Below the pieces are notes generated by a model. That model was given only the letters and a program-made list of their open reading frames with translations, had not been told where the DNA came from and ran no database searches. Source: Paractinoplanes deccanensis (GTDB lineage: Bacteria; Actinomycetota; Actinomycetes; Mycobacteriales; Micromonosporaceae). From it: a DNA stretch of 64,000 nt. Position 1 is the first letter of the stretch. Each line of letters begins with the position of its first letter. Both the position numbers and the translations under genes were made by a program. This document shows positions 58,380-64,000 of the stretch, in pieces. Location of the stretch: positions 62,001 to 126,000 of the forward strand of contig NZ_BOMI01000002.1 of the NCBI RefSeq assembly GCF_016862115.1, read 5' to 3'.

Positions 58380-61300
58380 TCAGCCTTCTCGGATTTCGTC
58401 GATCTTGCCCTGTATCGTGGCAAGGTCGCGATGCCATTCGCTGTTGCCGGGATCGGCGGCAGCCAGCCGCTGAGCGATGTCGAGACAGGCTTGGTACCGC
58501 TCCCGGGCTGCGGTCAGATCTCCGGCAGCACGCGCGACGTCACCGAGCCGTTCGTGGCTGACCGACAGGTCACGCTGCCACCCCTTGTTGCCGGGATCGA
58601 CGGCGGCCAACCTCCGGCGAATGTCGAGGCCGGCCTCGTAGCGCTCCCGGGCATCGGCCAGATCTCCAGCGGAGAGCGCGACGTCACCGAGCCGTTCGTG
58701 GCCGACCGACAGGTCACGCTGCCACCCCCTGTTGCCGGGATCGACGGCAGCCAGCCGCTGAACGATGTTGAGGCTGGCCTCGTAGTGCTCGCGGGCGCCG
58801 GTCAGATCTCCAGCGGTGTGCGCGACGTCACCGAGCTTGTTACGGCTGACCGACAGGTCGCGCTGCCACCCGCTATTACCAGGATCAGCGGCGACCAGCC
58901 GCCGGCGAATGTCGAGGCCGGCCTCGTAGTGCTCCCGGGCATCGGCCAGATCTCCAGCGGCGCGCGCGACGTCACCGAGCCGTTCGTGGCCGACCGACAG
59001 GTCGCGCTGCCATTCGCTGTTGCCGGGATCAGCGGCGGCCAGCCGCTGAGCGATGTCGAGGCTGGCTTGGTAGTGCTGCCGGGCGTCAGTCAGGTTCCCT
59101 GCGGCGCGCGCGACGTCACCGAGCCGTTCGTAGCCGACCGACAGGTCGCGCTGCCATTCGCTGTTGGCGGGATCGGCGGCGACCAGCTGCCGGCAAGTGT
59201 CGAGTCCGGCCTCGTAGTGCTGCTCGGCGCCGGTCAGATCTCCGGCGGCGCGCGCGACGTCACCGAGCTTGTTACGGCTGACCGACAGGTCGCGCTGCCA
59301 CCCGCTATTACCAGGATCAGCGGCGACCAGCCGCCGGCGAATGTCGAGGCCGGCCTCGTAGTGCTCCCGGGCATCGGCCAGATCTCCGGCGGCGACCGCG
59401 ACGTCACCGAGCTTGTTACGGCTGACCGACAGGGCGCGCTGCCATTCGCTGTCACCGGGATCAGCGGCGACCAGCCGCTGGCGAATGTCGAGGTCGGCTT
59501 GGTAGTGCTTCCGAGCGTCAGTCAGGTTCCCTGCGGCGACCGCGACGCCGCCGAGCCGTTCGTGACCAGCGGCGAGCACGCTTTGCCACCACGGGCTGAG
59601 GTCGGAACTGCGTGGCCGGTGTTCGAGGGCTTGCTGGTAGTGGTGACGGGCGGTGGCGAGATCGCCGGTGGCGATGGCGAGGTCGCCGAGGTTGATCAGC
59701 AAGAGAACCATGTCGGCTGTGTGTGCCTCGTCGCCGGGATCGGCCGCCAGTCGTTGTTCGATGCGTAGGCGCATGTCGGTCAGCAGCGTTGCGGCGCTGG
59801 CGAGGTCTCCACTGCTGCGGATGGCCTCGAACTCCTGACGAGCGACGGCGGCCCAGGCGCGCTCGGTGGCCGGGATCAGAGGGCGTATCTCGGCGAGGTA
59901 AGCGGCCGCGGCCAATACCCCGCCGAGCACCGCCACCACCTGTGTGGTGAAGCCAGGGATCTCGTCGTACCGGTCCAGGGCTGCCAAATGCCGCGGAATG
60001 TCGAGGAGATCCTCGTATCTGAGGCGGCGCTGCTCCATGCGGCGCATCCGCATCTTGAGGGCCCGTTCGTGGCGGCCCAGCCGATCGACGTCCGGGCGGC
60101 GTTCGAGCAATGTGGCGGTCCACGGATGAGCCAGGACCTCGGCGACCGGGGCGAGCAACGTGAGATCGGTCAATCGCTCGTGCTCGGCGGCCAGCTGCCG
60201 CACCGATGCCGGCTCGGCCAGGGCGTACGCGAGATCGTCCAGCGTCATCGGGGCCCGGCTGACCGAGACCTGGAGCAACACTTCCCGCTCGTGGTCGGTC
60301 AGCAGGCCGAGCAACTCGTCGAGCAGGATGTCGGCGCCGCCCAGCAGCAGGGCGTCCTCGACCGCCTCGCCGACCAGCCGGGGCCGCGTCAGGTCGATGC
60401 CCTCGCGGGCGGCCAGGGCCTTGAGCCTGGTGTGCACCTCGCGGAAGCGAGCCGGCCTGCCGCGCAGCAGCGCGTCCACGTATTCGATGAGCCGGGGATG
60501 GCCGCCGATCGCGCGGGTGAGCAGCCGCAGGTCGTCGCCGGTCAGGCTGCGAAGGGCGGGCAGCCTGAGCAGCAGGCGGCGCAGTTCGGCGGCCGACAGC
60601 GGGCCGACCGGCACCTCGACCAGGTAGCGCTCTTCGCCGGTCAGCGGGTAGCGGCAGGTGACCAGGATCAGGCCGGTGTCGGCGGCCTCGCACCAGGCGG
60701 TGAACACCTCGTCGAAGGCCGGGTCGAGAAACGCCCCGCCGCCGGGTGACAGGTTCTGTTCGAAGTCGTCGAAGACCAGGATGACCGGGGTGGATCCGAG
60801 GAGCCGGCCGACCAGGTCAGCCTTCGCCGTGTCGGGCACCTCTGCCGAAGCGAGCAATGCCGCGATCGGATCATCGGGATGGGCTGCTTGGAGAGCGTCG
60901 GCCAGGCCGGCGAACAGGGCGGTCGGGTTCCATCGGCCGTCGTGGACCACCGGCAGCAGGCCCTCGGCGCGCAGCCGGGTGACCAGGCGGCCGGCCAGGG
61001 CGGTCTTGCCGATCCCGCCGATCCCGGTCAGCTGGACGCCACTGATCACGCCGTGCCGCTCCCGGGCCGGGCCGGTGCGGCGCAGCACCGCGGTCGCCTC
61101 CCGCAGCTGGGAACGCCGGCCGATCAGCTGGCCGAGACCCAGTTCCCGGACGGTGGTGCCGGACGGCACCACCTGGGCGGTCAACTCCACCGGCGGCAGG
61201 CGGGCATCGATCAGCGGCTCGTCCGGGCCAGCGCACAGCAGTGTGGCCACCGCGTACTCCGGCCGGGGTTGGCGGTCCTCCTCGGGCCGGACCCGTTCCA

Positions 61301-62813
61301 CGTCCCGTCGCGCCCTCGCCAGCGCCCCGGCCGCACCGGCCGCGGGTGCGGCGAGTTCCCGGTAGAAGGCGGCGAGCAGCCGGGTCGCGTACCTGTCCGT
61401 GACGGGTGCTTGCATGGCCAGCACCCGGTCGGCTCCGGCAGCGATCATGGCGGCGGCCAGGGCTTCGTCCCCGCCGGCCGCGCCGGCGCAGGAGGACAGC
61501 ACGATCAACGGCACGCCCGCCCGGGCGTCCTTGAGCGCGGTCATCAGCTCGCGGCAGCCGGCCGGCTGAGGATTGCCGTCCTCGTCCTCGAGCTCCACGG
61601 TCGTCGGGGAGCCGTGCGCGGACAGATGCAGCACGTGGAACTCCGACTCGGTCAGCGCCGCCTTGATCTGCGACAGTGACGCCACCTCCAGGATGCGCAC
61701 CTGACCACCGAGCTCGGCGACAGCGTCCAGCAGCGCCTGCATCTCCGCCTCGACATCCAACGGGGCATTGGCCGTACGGGTCTCCTCCGGGGCCGCCACC
61801 GCCGCCAGCACCCGTAACGGCCCCGCCAGTCCCGCCGGCCCCGGCGAACGGGTCGTGGGCACCTGCCGGCGCACACTCACCCCACCCAGCAGCGCCAGCG
61901 GATCCAGCCGTTCCCCAGCCGTGGTGGTCAGCGTCAGCAACTCCACCGGCAGCCGCAGCCCGGCCGCGTCGGCGCGCCACACCACCTCGACCTCGTCACC
62001 CGGGGGCAGACCCGCCACGAGATCCGCGACCAGCCGCTGCCCCACCTCGTCGAACACCAGCGCCGCCAACGCGAGCCCCGCTTCGGCGAGTCGTTGCCGC
62101 GCCACCACCGGCGACCCGGACAGCACCTGCCAGACGCGGTCCAACCCCGCCGGCAGATCCGCTTCCCGGCGGCACACCGGCGACCCCGCGAGCGACACCT
62201 CACTCACCAGGCGGCTGCCCCGAACCTCGGCCTCGATCAGCAGCTCCGTCGCCACCCCAGCTCGCGGGACAGCGCCCGCCCGCGACGGCAACGTCGGCAC
62301 CTTGCCCAGCGGCGGCTCGACCTCCCGTGGCTGAGCGGTCAGCACCCGCATCACCTTCTCGACGCCCGCCTCGGAGATCTCCTTCAGCCGGAAGACCGTC
62401 GCACCGTTCGGCAACAACCAGCCCGGCAACCCGTCGACGTCACCGCCGGGCAGAATCACCGGCACGATCTGCCGCAGCCCCGCCTCCTGGTCGGCGTAGA
62501 AGCGCTCCTGGATCCGCCGTGCCTCCCACCGCACGCCCTTGCCGGTCGTGACCTCGCCGCGGTTCTCGGCCCGCTCCCGGTACGCCGCCGACGCGATCAC
62601 CAGGACGAAGTCCGCCTCCCGCACCTGGGCGTCCATCCACTCGGGCCAGAACTGCCGCTGTGCGGTCGCCGTCAGGTCCAGCTTGGCGTCCACGCCCAGC
62701 GACCGCAGCAACAGCCACAGCCGGCGCACGGCCTCCGCGTGAGCGTCGTCCTCGTGCGCATAGGACAGGAACACCCGGACCGGCCCGCCAGCCACACCCA
62801 CCCGGACCCCCAC
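58380..62813 (-). CDS. SEFIR-CHAT-STAND ATPase-TPR protein, candidate immune sensor/effector
   Basis: 1,477 residues from GTG 62813 (other GTGs follow within 12 codons). (1) SEFIR/TIR-like domain, residues about 11-150: VRVFLSYAHEDDAHAE, FVLVIASAAYRERAE, IVPVILPGGD. (2) Beta-rich linker (190-320). (3) CHAT caspase-like protease, about 330-535, with His400 in LHLSAHG and Cys442 in IVLSSCAGA, both catalytic residues present. (4) STAND/NACHT-type ATPase with P-loop GIGGIGKT (597-604), Walker B ILVFDDFEQ and RxxP-type LTGEERYLVEVPVGPLSAAELRRLL, followed by winged helices. (5) TPR array from about 1050, the last eight units nearly identical. Such proteins sense a trigger through the repeats, oligomerise through the ATPase and activate an N-terminal effector; a double effector (SEFIR plus protease) is unusual. 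Stands alone, cytosolic. Confidence 0.9.
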   Translation of the reverse strand: MGVRVGVAGGPVRVFLSYAHEDDAHAEAVRRLWLLLRSLGVDAKLDLTATAQRQFWPEWMDAQVREADFVLVIASAAYRERAENRGEVTTGKGVRWEARRIQERFYADQEAGLRQIVPVILPGGDVDGLPGWLLPNGATVFRLKEISEAGVEKVMRVLTAQPREVEPPLGKVPTLPSRAGAVPRAGVATELLIEAEVRGSRLVSEVSLAGSPVCRREADLPAGLDRVWQVLSGSPVVARQRLAEAGLALAALVFDEVGQRLVADLVAGLPPGDEVEVVWRADAAGLRLPVELLTLTTTAGERLDPLALLGGVSVRRQVPTTRSPGPAGLAGPLRVLAAVAAPEETRTANAPLDVEAEMQALLDAVAELGGQVRILEVASLSQIKAALTESEFHVLHLSAHGSPTTVELEDEDGNPQPAGCRELMTALKDARAGVPLIVLSSCAGAAGGDEALAAAMIAAGADRVLAMQAPVTDRYATRLLAAFYRELAAPAAGAAGALARARRDVERVRPEEDRQPRPEYAVATLLCAGPDEPLIDARLPPVELTAQVVPSGTTVRELGLGQLIGRRSQLREATAVLRRTGPARERHGVISGVQLTGIGGIGKTALAGRLVTRLRAEGLLPVVHDGRWNPTALFAGLADALQAAHPDDPIAALLASAEVPDTAKADLVGRLLGSTPVILVFDDFEQNLSPGGGAFLDPAFDEVFTAWCEAADTGLILVTCRYPLTGEERYLVEVPVGPLSAAELRRLLLRLPALRSLTGDDLRLLTRAIGGHPRLIEYVDALLRGRPARFREVHTRLKALAAREGIDLTRPRLVGEAVEDALLLGGADILLDELLGLLTDHEREVLLQVSVSRAPMTLDDLAYALAEPASVRQLAAEHERLTDLTLLAPVAEVLAHPWTATLLERRPDVDRLGRHERALKMRMRRMEQRRLRYEDLLDIPRHLAALDRYDEIPGFTTQVVAVLGGVLAAAAYLAEIRPLIPATERAWAAVARQEFEAIRSSGDLASAATLLTDMRLRIEQRLAADPGDEAHTADMVLLLINLGDLAIATGDLATARHHYQQALEHRPRSSDLSPWWQSVLAAGHERLGGVAVAAGNLTDARKHYQADLDIRQRLVAADPGDSEWQRALSVSRNKLGDVAVAAGDLADAREHYEAGLDIRRRLVAADPGNSGWQRDLSVSRNKLGDVARAAGDLTGAEQHYEAGLDTCRQLVAADPANSEWQRDLSVGYERLGDVARAAGNLTDARQHYQASLDIAQRLAAADPGNSEWQRDLSVGHERLGDVARAAGDLADAREHYEAGLDIRRRLVAADPGNSGWQRDLSVSRNKLGDVAHTAGDLTGAREHYEASLNIVQRLAAVDPGNRGWQRDLSVGHERLGDVALSAGDLADARERYEAGLDIRRRLAAVDPGNKGWQRDLSVSHERLGDVARAAGDLTAARERYQACLDIAQRLAAADPGNSEWHRDLATIQGKIDEIREG
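58407..59558 (-). repeat. eight tandem 144-bp repeats encoding TPR units
   Basis: Eight 48-residue units of the pattern RLGDVARAAGDLADAREHYE-x-GLDI-x2-RLVAADPGNS-x-WQRDLSV-x3, one straight after another with no length variation. Third and sixth units (from the N-terminal side) differ by only two residues. DNA identity is similarly high, implying recent duplication or gene conversion and likely copy-number variation between strains. Confidence 0.92.
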
Positions 62814-62982
62814 GCCAATCGATCATGAAAGCCCCAAAAGAGCACTGACCGACACATCTACCACGGCCGAACAACCATCAACGAGCCGTTACCCAGTCGT
62901 GACCTTCATTCCCGAACTGACTCCGCCGGGGGTGCATCGCACCAGGTGTCGGAGGAACCGACACAGGAGAACGGGGAACACA

Positions 62983-63597
62983 ATGCGCAAGATTCACCTG
63001 GCTGCGGCGCTCGTCGGGGCCGCCCTGACCGCCGCCTTCGCCACGCCCGCCCAGGCCGCCTCGACCGGGGTCGCCCACCTCGTCGCCGACGCGGACGGGG
63101 ACGGGGACGTGGTCGTCTTCCGGGCCGCCAACGGCAAGGCCAACCGGGTCGTCGTCGCCGACGCGCCGGGGCACTACATCAGCATCGACGACCGGTTCCC
63201 GATCCGGGCCGGCAACGGCTGCAAGGCCGTCAAGGGCGACCGGACCAAGGTGCTCTGCGGCGTCGGCGAGCTCACCGAGAAAGTCCAGGTGTCGACCTTC
63301 GACGGGGTGGACACCATCACCAACCGGACCCGGCTCCAGCTGATCGCGTTCGGCGGCCACGGCAACGACACGATCCGGGGCGGGTCGAGCGGCGACTGGA
63401 TCTACGGCGACGGCGGCAACGACAAGATCTACGGCAACGGTGGCAACGACCTGATCTTCGGTGACGCCGGCCGGGACACGATCTACGGCGGATCCGGCAA
63501 CGACACCCTCCACGGCGGCTCGGGCAACGACCGTCTGGTCGGCGGGCCCGGCAAGGACAAGCTGCGCGGCGGCCCCGGCTACGACCGCATCGCCTAG
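62983..63597 (+). CDS. secreted RTX-type calcium-binding protein
   Basis: 204 residues from ATG 62983, chosen over the upstream in-frame ATG at 62899 because AGGAG sits 13 nt before and a Sec signal peptide follows (MRKIHLAAALVGAALTAAFATPAQAA). The middle (about 30-120) is unassigned; the C-terminus (about 125-204) has eight RTX nonapeptides (GGHGNDTIRGG, GDGGNDKIYGN, GGSGNDTLHGG, GGPGKDKLRGG), which form a calcium-binding beta-roll. In Actinobacteria such small RTX proteins are secreted by Sec, not type I. Function unknown. Confidence 0.88.
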   Translation: MRKIHLAAALVGAALTAAFATPAQAASTGVAHLVADADGDGDVVVFRAANGKANRVVVADAPGHYISIDDRFPIRAGNGCKAVKGDRTKVLCGVGELTEKVQVSTFDGVDTITNRTRLQLIAFGGHGNDTIRGGSSGDWIYGDGGNDKIYGNGGNDLIFGDAGRDTIYGGSGNDTLHGGSGNDRLVGGPGKDKLRGGPGYDRIA

Positions 63598-63622
63598 CCA
63601 CCCGCCCCGACACCGCATGGCC

Positions 63623-63650
63623 GGCCGGCCGTACGTTCGTACGGCCGGCC
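63623..63650. terminator. long GC hairpin between RTX protein and lipoprotein genes
   Basis: 13-bp perfect arms (GGCCGGCCGTACG and its complement) around TT, 25 bp after the RTX stop. Terminator-like but with no U-run; could work in either direction. Confidence 0.6.
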
Positions 63651-63685
63651 CACCATATTGATCAGTACAGAGAGTTGGCCCGACC

Positions 63686-64000
63686 ATGCGACGCACGATC
63701 CTGATCCTCGCGGCCGCCGGTGTGGCTCTGGCCGCCGGTTGCGCCAAGCAGCCGCAGCAGGTGGCGGGCGAGGCCTCCCCGGTGGGCGCGGCCACCCCGG
63801 TCCCGTCCGCCACGCCCGCCGCCACGACGAGCCCGGCCCCGTCCACGACGTCCGCCCCGGCGCCAACCTCCACCAAGCCCCGGACGCCGAGCCCACCGGC
63901 CACCACCACCAGGACGAGCAGCAGCCCGCCGAAGGCGAAGGTCACCCGGGTGATCGGGCCGGCGAACGTGCTCGGGCCGACCGGCATCGGCAAGCTCCAG
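63686..64000 (+). CDS. putative lipoprotein, cut by the window end
   Basis: ATG 63686; 105 codons visible. MRRTILILAAAGVALAAGC is a lipoprotein signal peptide with lipobox LAAGC (Cys19 acylated), followed by a long Pro/Thr/Ser stalk and then TRVIGPANVLGPTGIGKLQ, the start of an exported domain that continues past the window. No family can be named. Confidence 0.8.
   Translation, partial: MRRTILILAAAGVALAAGCAKQPQQVAGEASPVGAATPVPSATPAATTSPAPSTTSAPAPTSTKPRTPSPPATTTRTSSSPPKAKVTRVIGPANVLGPTGIGKLQ

Noticed and set aside
58407-59558. Possible CRISPR array
   Set aside because: Repeats are 144 bp without spacers and encode TPR units in one frame.

Overview
The window is high-GC DNA with strong third-position G/C bias. 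It carries a SsgB-type sporulation protein, SARP/AfsR regulators, a streptogrisin-type protease, very large secreted Rhs proteins and a remnant of an actinomycete integrative and conjugative element (AICE). Together these point to a filamentous, sporulating actinomycete, most likely Micromonosporaceae (an Actinoplanes-like organism). The family assignment is inference; no rRNA gene is present.

Layout. 1-9.8 kb: a SARP/NB-ARC regulator cut by the window edge, a divergent secreted sialidase with three LamG modules, a second SARP/NB-ARC regulator whose 3' end runs antisense into the sialidase gene, and a secreted protein with DTR repeats and a lectin-like propeller. 9.8-22 kb: a 3,205-residue Rhs/YD-repeat protein with a pretoxin Hint domain, then a divergent second sialidase with three golvesin/Xly-like modules. 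22-25.5 kb: small metabolic and regulatory pairs (SDR/TetR with three operator-like inverted repeats, RidA/HxlR with a shared upstream motif, arylamine N-acetyltransferase).

25.5-45 kb is the accessory core. A minus-strand operon encodes a 2,119-residue secreted repeat protein, a 2,256-residue Rhs toxin and an ATGA-coupled small protein that is the likely immunity protein. Further downstream lies an orphan toxin tip that restarts at the very end of the Hint domain (VLAGNTPVLVHN), followed by its own TAATG-coupled immunity gene. Between the main toxin/immunity pair and the orphan pair sits a 4.3 kb decayed AICE (nudix, XRE-like remnant, int, xis, truncated repSA, frameshifted gntR) flanked by 23-bp direct repeats. 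Removing the element puts the orphan cassette directly behind the main Rhs locus, which is the arrangement expected for toxin-tip switching.

45-64 kb: an ArsR pseudogene next to an MFS exporter with an intact palindromic operator; a SIR2-domain protein of the kind seen in antiphage systems; a decayed repeat gene; tRNA-Val(CAC); ssgB; AraC and Rrf2 regulators (the Rrf2 lacks iron-sulfur cysteines); a TPR/transmembrane/FN3 protein; a secreted S1 protease; a DinB-like protein; a 1,477-residue SEFIR-CHAT-STAND-TPR protein with eight nearly identical 48-residue TPR units, a strong candidate immune sensor; an RTX-type protein; and a lipoprotein cut by the window end.

The most unusual parts are the AICE-split Rhs toxin/immunity island and the SEFIR-CHAT-STAND-TPR protein. 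All functions are inferred by reading motifs; no database search was run.
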